6,571 bases of DNA. Origin: Vicinamibacteria bacterium (GTDB lineage Bacteria; Acidobacteriota; Vicinamibacteria; Vicinamibacterales; 2-12-FULL-66-21). Below the pieces are notes generated by a model. The model searched no databases. It was not told the origin of the DNA and saw only the letters and a program-made list of their open reading frames with translations. Positions 1 to 5,758 of this stretch are shown here, piece by piece. The stretch's first letter is position 1; every line of letters starts with the position of its first letter. The translations under genes and the position numbers were made by a program. The DNA lies in contig JAICSD010000257.1 in NCBI GenBank assembly GCA_025937075.1, positions 1 to 6,571 on the forward strand, given 5' to 3'.

Positions 1-750
1 CGCGCCGGCAAGCACGTCCTGTGCGAGAAGCCGCTCGCGCTGACGGTCGCGGACGTCGATCGCATTCGGTCGACTGCGTCGCGCACCGGCCGCATCGCAG
101 CGGAAGCGTTCATGTACAGGAACCACCCCCTCACGCTTGCCGTGGAAGCCCTCGTGCGAGCCGGAACGATTGGTGCACTCCGGCTGATTCGCGGCGCCTT
201 CAGCTTTCCGCTCACGCGCGAAGGGGACATCCGCTTGAACGCGGCGCTCGGGGGAGGCTGCCTGTGGGATGTCGGCTGCTATCCGGTGAGCTACGCCTGC
301 CTGGTGGCCGGCCGCGCACCCGTCGAAGTCTTCGGATGGCAGACGCTCGAGTCAGGCATAGACGTCGAATTCTCGGGTCTGCTGCGGTTCGACGATGGGA
401 TGGTGGCGCAGTTCGATTCGGGATTCAGAGCGCCGTTCCGCGCGGAGATGGATGTGATCGGAAGTCAGGCGCTCGTGTTGATCGAGCGCCCGTTCAAGGC
501 AGGACCGCAGAGCCGGTTGAGGCTCGTGCAGAATGACGAGGCGGCGGATCTGCCGTTCGACGCGCAGCCATCCTACACGAACCAGATCGACGAATTCGCC
601 GCCGCCGTGCTCGACGGCGCGCCGCCGCGCGTGCCGCTCACCGAATCGCGCCGGACCGTGTCCGTGATCACCGCGCTGTATCGATCGGCAGCTCAGAACG
701 CACCGGTACGGCTCGACTCAGGGGCAGACGGTCGCGACCATCTTCAGTGA
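1..750 (+). CDS. Gfo/Idh/MocA family NAD(P)-dependent oxidoreductase, 5' truncated
   Basis: The frame is open from base 1, so the gene starts outside the window; 249 codons and a TGA stop remain. The first visible residues, GKHVLCEKPLA, are the family signature after the last Rossmann strand, with the EKP lysine at in-window residue 10. The GxGxxG dinucleotide-binding part, probably about 80-90 residues, is missing. The rest fits the C-terminal alpha/beta domain: AEAFMYRNHP near 35-43 and GGGCLWDVGCYPV at 84-96. In this last motif Asp90 is kept, while the position often held by His is Tyr94, as in the dihydrodiol/D-xylose dehydrogenase-like branch (family knowledge). Expected role: cytosolic NAD(P)-linked oxidation or reduction of a sugar or cyclic polyol; the substrate cannot be told. 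The last 33 bp overlap the 3' end of the opposing small exported protein gene. Confidence 0.93.
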   Translation, partial: RAGKHVLCEKPLALTVADVDRIRSTASRTGRIAAEAFMYRNHPLTLAVEALVRAGTIGALRLIRGAFSFPLTREGDIRLNAALGGGCLWDVGCYPVSYACLVAGRAPVEVFGWQTLESGIDVEFSGLLRFDDGMVAQFDSGFRAPFRAEMDVIGSQALVLIERPFKAGPQSRLRLVQNDEAADLPFDAQPSYTNQIDEFAAAVLDGAPPRVPLTESRRTVSVITALYRSAAQNAPVRLDSGADGRDHLQ

Positions 751-1152
751 TTTCACACCAAGGAACGGGAGGCCCTTGAGATCTCCCTTCACCTCGGACT
801 TGCTCTCCGTCTTTCCGGTCGTTCCTTCCGTCTGCGTCTCGACCTTGATCTTGCCCTTGCCCTGGTCGGCGGCCTTGCCCGTGATCTCGACGCGATGGCC
901 CACGTGCTTGTCGATATCGTCGAGGTCGTCATCGTCGGTCGCCGCCAGCACGTACGAGCCTTGCGCGCCCTTCTTTCCGGCGGCGTTGGTGAGCACATAG
1001 GTTCCATCGGACGAATGCTCCACGCAGCCGGTGAGCGTTATCTCTTCGCCGTCTTCGACCTTCACCTTCGTCTTCGATTTGTGCTCGACGGTCTGCGCGG
1101 ACACGAGTCCCGCCGCAAGCACAACCGCCGTAAACGTATAGCCGAGCTTCAT
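718..1152 (-). CDS. small exported protein, DUF5818-like (OB-fold-like)
   Basis: 144 aa. The ATG at 1152 is chosen over an in-frame ATG at 1182 because GGAGG lies 8-10 nt upstream of it and a signal peptide begins there: MKLG, a hydrophobic stretch to about residue 17, then VSA-Q, giving likely cleavage after Ala19. The mature protein is small and highly charged. Its core reads LTGCVEHSSDGTYVLTNA (40-57), GSYVLA (65-70), an acidic patch DDDDLDDIDK (73-82), then VGHRVEITGKA (84-94). The order 'LTGC..., Y.LT, YVL, VGH.V.ITG' resembles short exported DUF5818-type proteins common in Acidobacteriota; this is recall, not a search. The tail is Lys/Glu/Thr-rich and ends in a hydrophobic stretch with CP. 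It lies 78 bp downstream of the S9 peptidase in the same direction and may be co-transcribed. Function unknown; periplasmic or secreted. Confidence 0.85.
   Translation of the reverse strand: MKLGYTFTAVVLAAGLVSAQTVEHKSKTKVKVEDGEEITLTGCVEHSSDGTYVLTNAAGKKGAQGSYVLAATDDDDLDDIDKHVGHRVEITGKAADQGKGKIKVETQTEGTTGKTESKSEVKGDLKGLPFLGVKSLKMVATVCP
730..739. repeat. perfect 10-bp palindrome inside the convergent overlap
   Basis: GGTCGCGACC lies within the 33 bp shared by the two converging reading frames. It could fold as a short hairpin at the end of both messages, but no U-tract follows on either strand, so calling it a terminator is not supported. Confidence 0.3.
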
Positions 1153-1182
1153 GTCGCATTCCTCCGCGGTTCGTTGATGCAC

Positions 1183-1231
1183 GGCGGAGGCCAGCTGCGC
1201 CCCCCGGCGCGAGAGGTGCCTCGCCTCCGCC
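1183..1231 (-). terminator. GC-rich stem-loop just after the S9 peptidase stop
   Basis: A perfect 9-bp inverted repeat, GGCGGAGGC at 1183-1191 and GCCTCCGCC at 1223-1231, touches the TAG stop of the S9 gene (1231-1233). The enclosed 31 nt can form smaller stems, for example GCGCC/GGCGC on the minus strand. It ends 30 nt before the start codon of the next gene. There is no U-run, so it may be a partial terminator, an mRNA processing or stability element, or chance in GC-rich DNA. Confidence 0.35.
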
Positions 1232-2370
1232 TACTTGCCGCCCGACGGTTGCGTGAGGATTGCGGACTTGTCGACGTACGGCCGCAGGTTCCACTCGAAG
1301 AACGCCCACGTCCGGTTCCACGAGTCGATCTGCTCGGGCGTATCCCGCCGCTCGAGCGTGTTCGGATCCACGCGCCTGCTGAACGTATGGCCGCCGCCGG
1401 CAGCCCCCGGCGGTGGATCCACGTAGATCTTCGTTTCGGCGAGCTGCGGCTTTCGCGATCGCAACGCGTCGATCATCTGCTGATCCTCGACGAAGTTCAC
1501 GTCCGTGTCGTTCGTCGCCACGTGCACGAGCAGCGGCACCTCGAGCTTGTCGACGCTGTACAGCGGAGACCGCTGAATGTACAAATCGGGATTCTCGAAC
1601 GGCAGCGCGCGAATGGCCTTCTGGGTCGCGAACTCGCGCTGATAAGCGGGCCCCTTGTACGAGAGGCGGAACACGAGGTTGGTCACCGGCACGATTGCGG
1701 CGGCGGCCTTGAACGGCGTCGGCTCGCGGAAGACGGAGAACAGCGTGATGTAGCCGCCGTGGCTCCAGCCCATGATCCCGAGCCGATCCATGTCGACGTG
1801 CGGCAGCGTCGAGAGATAGTCCACGGCGCTCAGCACGTCGTCGATCTCGTAGCCGCCGTAGTCGATCTCGCGATGAAACGCCTCGCCGAAGCCGGTGCTG
1901 CCGCGGTACTCCGGACAGATGATCACGTAGCCGCGCTCCACGGCCTCGCGGACGAAAGGCCACATGGTGATGTCCCAGTTGCCGTGAACGCCGCCGTGCA
2001 CCCACACCATGGCCGCGTGCCCGCGCGGGCCGCGCTTGCTGATTGGTTGAAACAGATAGGCGGGGATGTCGAGATCGCCTATGCGGCTGCGGAAACTGAC
2101 CTTCCTGAAATCAACGACGCCGTTCGTGACCTGACGATAGCGTCGATCGATCTCCGCCTTGCGCGCCTCGTCTCGCGCGAAGTCGTAGCCCGCCGAATGG
2201 TCCGCCGGATCGATGCTGACGAAGAGCCGCTTCGCGCGCTCCGCGTCGGTCGCCGGAGCGGCGGCGCCGCCCTTCGCAGCCTGCCCCGAGCGGGGTGACT
2301 CCTGCGCGCTGGCAAACGTGACGAGCGCGGCGACGATCGCCGCGGAAAGTGCGGTCCTGTACATGACCAT
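1231..2370 (-). CDS. secreted S9-family serine peptidase (prolyl oligopeptidase-type alpha/beta hydrolase)
   Basis: 379 aa. ATG at 2370, with GAGG 5 nt upstream; a second in-frame ATG lies two codons later. A Sec signal peptide covers about 1-22 (MYRTALSA, hydrophobic run, FASA-Q). After an Ala/Gly-rich linker and a short beta-rich lead-in (90-109), the catalytic domain starts near 110. Visible elements: VWVHGG (122-127, oxyanion-hole region), PEYRGSTGFG (153-162), the nucleophile elbow GWSHGG with Ser203, the acid in NDTDV (likely Asp288), and His328 in GGGHTF. All three triad residues are present. There is no N-terminal beta-propeller, so this is a compact exported single-domain member rather than a full-length dipeptidyl peptidase or acylaminoacyl peptidase. 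Expected role: hydrolysis of small peptides or esters in the periplasm or outside. It lies 112 bp downstream of the receiver gene and may have its own promoter. Confidence 0.92.
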   Translation of the reverse strand: MVMYRTALSAAIVAALVTFASAQESPRSGQAAKGGAAAPATDAERAKRLFVSIDPADHSAGYDFARDEARKAEIDRRYRQVTNGVVDFRKVSFRSRIGDLDIPAYLFQPISKRGPRGHAAMVWVHGGVHGNWDITMWPFVREAVERGYVIICPEYRGSTGFGEAFHREIDYGGYEIDDVLSAVDYLSTLPHVDMDRLGIMGWSHGGYITLFSVFREPTPFKAAAAIVPVTNLVFRLSYKGPAYQREFATQKAIRALPFENPDLYIQRSPLYSVDKLEVPLLVHVATNDTDVNFVEDQQMIDALRSRKPQLAETKIYVDPPPGAAGGGHTFSRRVDPNTLERRDTPEQIDSWNRTWAFFEWNLRPYVDKSAILTQPSGGK

Positions 2371-2402
2371 CGCTGCCTCGTGAGGCCGCGGCTCGCCCGG
2401 AA

Positions 2403-2414
2403 GCTCGCGCGAGC
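2403..2414. repeat. perfect 12-bp palindrome upstream of the S9 gene
   Basis: GCTCGCGCGAGC is self-complementary and lies 33-44 bp before the S9 start codon. A second, shorter inverted repeat, GCCTC-GT-GAGGC (2375-2386), sits between it and the ATG and overlaps the GAGG ribosome-binding sequence. These could be regulator sites or leader structure; in DNA this rich in CG steps, chance is a real alternative. Confidence 0.25.
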
Positions 2415-2430
2415 CGGCGCGGATGTTTTA

Positions 2431-2472
2431 CCACGCCGGCAGCGTGGAGTCGTTCGCTGCGTCCCGGCAGCG
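2431..2472 (-). terminator. two tandem hairpins after the receiver gene
   Basis: Reading the minus strand, 10 nt after the receiver's TGA comes a perfect 6-bp stem with a 6-nt loop (CGCTGC 2455-2460 / GCAGCG 2467-2472). A second perfect 6-bp stem with a 5-nt loop follows (CCACGC 2431-2436 / GCGTGG 2442-2447). Neither is followed by a U-tract; the second is followed by TAAAAC. The placement suggests 3'-end formation or protection of the receiver message and separation from the S9 gene, but it is not a canonical intrinsic terminator. Confidence 0.4.
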
Positions 2473-2482
2473 CTCGGCACAG

Positions 2483-2860
2483 TCATGTCTTGCGCCGGAG
2501 GCGGAGCTGCTCACGAATAGCCGCGAGCACGCGGTCGGGCGTGGCGGGCTTTGCCAGAAACGCGTCGCAGCCGCACTCCTGCGCGCGCGCCTGATCTTCC
2601 GGGAACGCACAAGCGGAGACGGCTATGACCGGGACATTACATTGCGGCAGGCGGCGGCGAAGACGACGGACGAATTCCCAGCCGTCCAGAAACGGCATCC
2701 GCAAATCCAGAATGACGACATCCGGGTGATTCGCGACGATCTGCCGCAGCGCGTCGCGCGCGTCGGGCAGAACCTGCACGTCGAACCCAAACACCTGCAG
2801 GTACTCGGCGTATCCCTCGCGGCTGTCACGGTCATCGTCGATGATCAGGCAGCGCGGCAT
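2483..2860 (-). CDS. stand-alone response regulator receiver (CheY-like)
   Basis: 125 aa, the usual length of a single REC domain, with no output domain. The frame is open to 3139, but the fold begins at MPRCLIIDDD, so ATG 2860 is the start; the ribosome-binding site is weak (AGGG about 10 nt upstream). Key residues are in place: the acidic pair Asp9/Asp10, phospho-acceptor Asp52 in VVILDLRMP, Ser82 at the conserved Thr/Ser position, and Lys104 in FLAKP. It should receive phosphate from a histidine kinase and act by protein-protein contact in the cytoplasm. No kinase, chemotaxis or output partner is in the window. Five cysteines (4, 74, 84, 96, 98), two of them as CGC, are unusual for a receiver this small. 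It diverges from the MFS gene across a 250-bp regulatory gap. Confidence 0.9.
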   Translation of the reverse strand: MPRCLIIDDDRDSREGYAEYLQVFGFDVQVLPDARDALRQIVANHPDVVILDLRMPFLDGWEFVRRLRRRLPQCNVPVIAVSACAFPEDQARAQECGCDAFLAKPATPDRVLAAIREQLRLRRKT

Positions 2861-2920
2861 GCGGACGCGCCCTGCAAACGAACGGCCCCAACGCTTTCTC
2901 CGGCCAAGTCGGTAACGGGG

Positions 2921-2942
2921 ACGCTGGATACAGCGTGTACAC
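2921..2942. promoter_or_regulatory. nested palindromes in the receiver/MFS divergent region
   Basis: A perfect inverted repeat, ACGCTG-GATA-CAGCGT (2921-2936), abuts and partly shares bases with a perfect 8-bp palindrome, GTGTACAC (2935-2942). It lies 61-82 bp upstream of the receiver start codon, where an operator or leader hairpin for that gene would be expected. No convincing -35/-10 pair was seen for the receiver. The regulator is unknown. Confidence 0.35.
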
Positions 2943-3057
2943 CTGTAATTTTGGGAGCCAGTGTTTACGTATTGACGGGGCTGGAGATACGGCTGGGCTG
3001 CGTATGTTGGAAGGTGCGTGCCGTGATGCGCAAGTTTTTGGTTCGCGTGATCCGGAA

Positions 3058-3080
3058 ATTCGTCGATACCATCGACAAAT
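3058..3080. promoter_or_regulatory. candidate operator (23-bp imperfect palindrome) at the MFS promoter
   Basis: The arms ATTcGTCGAT (3058-3067) and ATCGACaAAT (3071-3080) are inverted repeats with one mismatch around a 3-bp centre, ACC. The palindrome overlaps the proposed -35 and ends 5 bp before the proposed -10, a classic position for a repressor. Size and symmetry fit a dimeric helix-turn-helix regulator; no such regulator is encoded in the window. Confidence 0.5.
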
Positions 3081-3091
3081 CTGGATATATT
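3063..3091 (+). promoter_or_regulatory. candidate sigma-70-type promoter for the MFS transporter
   Basis: TCGATA at 3063-3068 (4 of 6 to TTGACA), a 17-bp spacer, then TATATT at 3086-3091 (5 of 6 to TATAAT). Transcription would begin near 3098, giving a very short leader to the TTG at 3111 that would clip part of the GGAG at 3096-3099. Either the leader is nearly leaderless or the true promoter is higher. This short AT-rich patch stands out from the GC-rich surroundings. Confidence 0.4.
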
Positions 3092-3110
3092 TTCCGGAGT
3101 CCGTTCCGTA

Positions 3111-4430
3111 TTGGTGATTGCCAGCTCGGAGACGCCCATTCCCGCAGACGCCGCAGGCCCCGCTACCTACGCTGTCCCGTCCACCGCGACCCGCATCCGT
3201 TACCGCGTGCTCGGCATGGCGGTGCTGCTCGCCGCGGTCACCTACCTGGATCGCGTCTGCATCTCGATCACCGCTCCCGCGATGCGGCGCGATCTCGGCC
3301 TCAGCCAGGTCGAAATGAGCTTCGTGTTCAGCGCGTTCACGCTCGCGTATGCGCTCTTCGAGATCCCCACGGGGCAGTGGGGCGATCGCACCGGCACCCG
3401 TCGGGTGCTGCTTCGCATCGTCACGTGGTGGTCGACGTTCACGATGCTGACCGGCGCGGCGTTCAGCTACGCGTCGTTGCTCGCGACGCGGTTCCTGTTC
3501 GGCGCGGGGGAAGCCGGCGCGTGGCCGAACGTCGCGATCACGTTCTCGCACTGGTTTCCGCTGCGCGAACGCGGCACGGCCCAGGGCATTTTCTTCGCAG
3601 GCGCCCACCTGGCCGGCGGGATCACTCCCGTGATCGTGACCGCGCTGCTGCTCGTCCTGCCGTGGCGCGCCACCTTCGTACTGTTCGGCGCCGTCGGATT
3701 CGTCTGGGCGTTCGCGTGGTACCGATGGTTTCGCGACAAGCCGGAGGACCACCCGGCCGTGGACGCGGCGGAGCTCGCGTACATCCGGAGCGGACGCACG
3801 TACGGCGCGCACGGGCACTATGCAGGCGCCGACTGGCGTTTGCTCGCGAATCGAAACGTCGTGCTCCTGTGCCTGATGTACTTCACGCAGGTGTACGGGT
3901 TCTATCTGTACATCACGTGGCTGCCGACCTATCTCAAGGAGGCGCGGGGTCTCTCGTCACTGACGCTCGGCGTGCTCTCCGGACTCCCGCTCACGCTGAG
4001 CGCGGTTGCGGATATTCTTGGCGGCCTTGCGACGGACGCGATGACGGCGCGCTTCGGCCTCCGCCTCGGACGCGCATCGATCGGCGCCGCGTCGCTGGCG
4101 GCGGCGGGATTGTTTCTCATCGCCGGAACGTTCGTGGGAAATGCGGTTGCCGCCGCCATCCTGATCTCGCTCGCCGCGGCATCTTCGAACTTTCTGCTTG
4201 GCGCGTCGTGGGGCACGTGCCTGGACATCGGCGGGAGACACTCGGGGCTGATCAGCGCCGCGATGAACTCCTCCGGGGCGGTGGGCGGCATCCTGAGCCC
4301 GATTCTGCTCGCCTTCGTCGTCCAGCGCTTCTCGACGTGGAGCGCGCCACTCTATTTCACCGGGCTTCTCTACATCGCGGGCGCCGTGTGCTGGGCAGGG
4401 ATCGATCCGCGCCGACCGGTCACCGCGTGA
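3111..4430 (+). CDS. MFS transporter, anion:cation symporter (ACS)-like family
   Basis: 439 aa with a TTG start. GTG at 3114 is an equally possible start; the first ATG (3216) would remove the conserved TRIRYRVL run before TM1. GGAG lies 11 nt upstream of the TTG. The pattern is a 12-TM major facilitator: TM1 with TYLDRVCISITAP (44-56), loop 2-3 motif GQWGDRTGTRRVL (88-100), the ACS-typical FGAGEAGAWPN (130-140) and WFPLRERGTAQGIFFAGAHLAGG (148-170), a central loop at about 205-248, and a second six-helix half starting VVLLCLMYFTQVYGFYLYITWLPTYL. This family takes up organic anions such as hexuronates, aldonates, glucarate and tartrate by proton symport (family knowledge); the substrate here is unknown. 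It sits alone in its direction; its TGA lies inside the 9-mer inverted array. Confidence 0.92.
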   Translation: MVIASSETPIPADAAGPATYAVPSTATRIRYRVLGMAVLLAAVTYLDRVCISITAPAMRRDLGLSQVEMSFVFSAFTLAYALFEIPTGQWGDRTGTRRVLLRIVTWWSTFTMLTGAAFSYASLLATRFLFGAGEAGAWPNVAITFSHWFPLRERGTAQGIFFAGAHLAGGITPVIVTALLLVLPWRATFVLFGAVGFVWAFAWYRWFRDKPEDHPAVDAAELAYIRSGRTYGAHGHYAGADWRLLANRNVVLLCLMYFTQVYGFYLYITWLPTYLKEARGLSSLTLGVLSGLPLTLSAVADILGGLATDAMTARFGLRLGRASIGAASLAAAGLFLIAGTFVGNAVAAAILISLAAASSNFLLGASWGTCLDIGGRHSGLISAAMNSSGAVGGILSPILLAFVVQRFSTWSAPLYFTGLLYIAGAVCWAGIDPRRPVTA

Positions 4431-4552
4431 TCACGGCCGACGGATGATCACGAAGATCTCGAAGGCCACGATGATCACGAAGAAAACAACAATGGATCTT
4501 CGTGATCTTCGTGAGCGTGGTGATCTTCGTGAATAGCCGTGGCCGTGATTAC
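4427..4552. repeat. inverted array of tandem 9-mers filling a convergent junction; candidate bidirectional 3'-end element
   Basis: The 118 bp between the MFS stop and the NTF2-like gene stop is one long imperfect inverted repeat, arms 4427-4483 and 4497-4552, loop 4484-4496. By hand alignment about 46 of 56 positions pair, with one bulge. Each arm is built of phased 9-mers. The 3' arm has four in a row from 4498 to 4533 (CTTCGTGAT, CTTCGTGAG, CGTGGTGAT, CTTCGTGAA). The 5' arm has five degenerate ones from 4438 to 4482, best copies ATCACGAAG at 4447 and 4474. Both stop codons, TGA 4428-4430 and TAA on the minus strand at 4549-4551, lie in the outermost pairing blocks opposite each other. No U-tract follows the stem on either strand, so it would be a non-canonical terminator or mRNA-end protector. 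Confidence 0.8.
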
Positions 4553-5019
4553 CAGCGCGCGAGCGGAGGCTTTCCACCTCTCGTACGGACCTCCATCGCG
4601 ATGCGCCAGTGGCCGTCGGCGCCGCGCGAGTAGATCGTGACGTACATGCCTTCCACACGCGCGGGCTGACCTTCGCCTGCGGCCATTTCGGTGAAGACAC
4701 CCGACTCGGATCCCGTATCGCCTTGCACGACGAACCGCCTCGGCACGAGAGTGACGGTCACGGGTGCTGGCGCTTCATCGAGCGGCCTGCTGCTCGCGCG
4801 CGCCACATCGGCGCCGTCCACGAAGATGCCCACAGCATCCGCCGTGTAGAGGCTCCGCAGGACGCCCGAATGATTGTTGAAGACGTCCGCGTACTCGCGC
4901 CGCACCGCAGCAATCGGCGCATCAGCGCCCACCGCCTTGGACCAGTCCACGTCGATCACGCCCGCCGAAGACGGCGCGCTCCACAGCGCGAGCCACACCG
5001 CCGCTGCACAGAAATTCAT
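4549..5019 (-). CDS. exported NTF2-like (SnoaL/DUF4440-like) protein
   Basis: 156 aa. ATG at 5019 is preferred over the adjacent GTG at 5022: GAGGAG sits 7 nt before the ATG but only 4 nt before the GTG. The N-terminus is a signal peptide (MNFCAAAVWLALWSAP, SSA-G, cleavage about residue 19). The body follows the cystatin-like NTF2 fold pattern: helix IAAVRREYADVFNNHSGVLRSLYTADAVGIFVDGADV (36-72), then strands including VTVTLVPRRFVVQGDTGSESGVFTEM (87-112) and VEGMYVTIYSRGADGHWRIAMEV (122-144). The 'G.Y...Y.R..DG.W.I' ending is typical of DUF4440-like proteins. Such proteins bind small ligands or act as isomerase-like or stress proteins; no catalytic set can be assigned. It converges on the MFS gene and diverges from the SLATT-like gene across 193 bp. 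Confidence 0.85.
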   Translation of the reverse strand: MNFCAAAVWLALWSAPSSAGVIDVDWSKAVGADAPIAAVRREYADVFNNHSGVLRSLYTADAVGIFVDGADVARASSRPLDEAPAPVTVTLVPRRFVVQGDTGSESGVFTEMAAGEGQPARVEGMYVTIYSRGADGHWRIAMEVRTRGGKPPLARW

Positions 5020-5142
5020 CACAGCGCTCCTCGTTGCAGGTTGTTCCGGTAAAGGGCGGCAAGCCGCGTGCCCGAAAAGCGCATGAAATTGGGCCGAAAT
5101 CAGCGCGACGTGTGGCGTCCGGCGATCAACGCTGTAAGGGGC

Positions 5143-5167
5143 GCACGGAATCGTGCTGGCTCCGTGC
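5143..5167. promoter_or_regulatory. 7-bp inverted repeat upstream of the SLATT-like gene
   Basis: GCACGGA (5143-5149) and TCCGTGC (5161-5167) are perfect inverted repeats 11 bp apart, ending 45 bp before the ATG at 5213. They could be an operator or a leader hairpin. The rest of the 193-bp divergent gap (5020-5212) shows only a short GCGGC-AA-GCCGC repeat at 5056-5067 and no convincing -35/-10 pair on either strand. Confidence 0.3.
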
Positions 5168-5212
5168 TTGCATCTTGTGAGTCACCACCTGCGAGCTGTC
5201 GAAGAGGGGCCC

Positions 5213-5758
5213 ATGTTTCAGCTCACGGTCGTCGACCACATCCGTCTCAGTTTTGGAGGCGTCGTCACGGCGTACGAAGGACATGCGGCCGCTGCCGCGC
5301 GGCTCTCGCGGCGTGCGTGGTACGCGAAGGTCGCGATGCTCTCGTTCGTCGCGCTCGCGGCCGTCGCGGTGCTGCTCGCGCAGGACCGCGGCCCCCGGTT
5401 TCACGTGACTGCCGGCGCGCTTGCGGCGCTCGGATTCGTCGCGTGCGCGCTATACGTCGCGCTCGATCCCGAGCCGAGAATCTACGCGCACCGCGCGACC
5501 GCGGCGCGCCTGTGGCTGCTCTGCGAGAAGTACCGCGCGCTCCTGACCGAAGTGCACGACGAACTGCTCGACGTACCGTCCATCACGCGACGACGCGACG
5601 CGCTGCTGCAGGAGACGAGCGTCGTGTTCGAGCAATCGCCGCCGGCGGATCGGCAGACGTACGACATCGTCCGGCGTACGCTGCTCGGCGAACCACGCGG
5701 CGGCTTCAGTGACGAGGATCTGGACCAGCTCCTGCCGGCGGCGCTCCGCCGCGCGTGA
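5213..5758 (+). CDS. two-TM protein resembling SLATT-domain effectors
   Basis: 181 aa from ATG 5213, with GAGG 5 nt upstream; the frame is open to a GTG at 5153, but that has no ribosome-binding site. The layout is an N-terminal amphipathic helix with HIRLSFGGVVTAYEGHAAAAARLSRRAWYAK (9-39), TM1 about 40-56, a short loop QDRGPRF, TM2 about 65-84, then a long helical tail with HRATAARLWLLCEKYRALLTEVHDE (93-117) and a C-terminal helical part. 'H..AA..L' before two TMs and 'A..LW.L.EKYR.LL.E' after them resembles SLATT domains, the pore-forming module found with SMODS/SLOG nucleotide-signalling defence systems (family knowledge). No nucleotidyltransferase or SLOG gene is beside it here, so a defence role is inference. 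It could instead be an unrelated small membrane protein. It is convergent with the bactofilin gene through the 8-mer inverted array. Confidence 0.75.
   Translation: MFQLTVVDHIRLSFGGVVTAYEGHAAAAARLSRRAWYAKVAMLSFVALAAVAVLLAQDRGPRFHVTAGALAALGFVACALYVALDPEPRIYAHRATAARLWLLCEKYRALLTEVHDELLDVPSITRRRDALLQETSVVFEQSPPADRQTYDIVRRTLLGEPRGGFSDEDLDQLLPAALRRA

Noticed and set aside
895..2298. Long open frame on the plus strand, 467 codons
   Set aside because: Antisense shadow of the S9 peptidase and small exported protein; Arg/His-rich low-complexity translation with no recognisable domain, a by-product of high third-position GC.
2425..2453. Promoter for the S9 gene, ACGACT-N17-TAAAAC on the minus strand
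   Set aside because: Only 3 of 6 and 4 of 6 matches, and the spacer is the second hairpin; too weak to list.
2972..2977. TTGACG as a -35 for the MFS gene
   Set aside because: No -10-like hexamer at 16-18 bp downstream.
2861..3139. N-terminal extension of the receiver frame upstream of 2860
   Set aside because: The receiver fold begins at the ATG at 2860; the extension has no domain and crosses the MFS promoter and start.
2423..4447. 674-codon open frame on the plus strand covering the receiver and MFS region
   Set aside because: Runs antisense to a clear receiver and out of frame with a clear MFS protein; Arg-rich translation without motifs.
4431..4700. Minus-strand frame reading hydrophobic residues through the 9-mer array
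   Set aside because: The hydrophobic run is just the repeat translated; it starts inside the NTF2-like gene in another frame.
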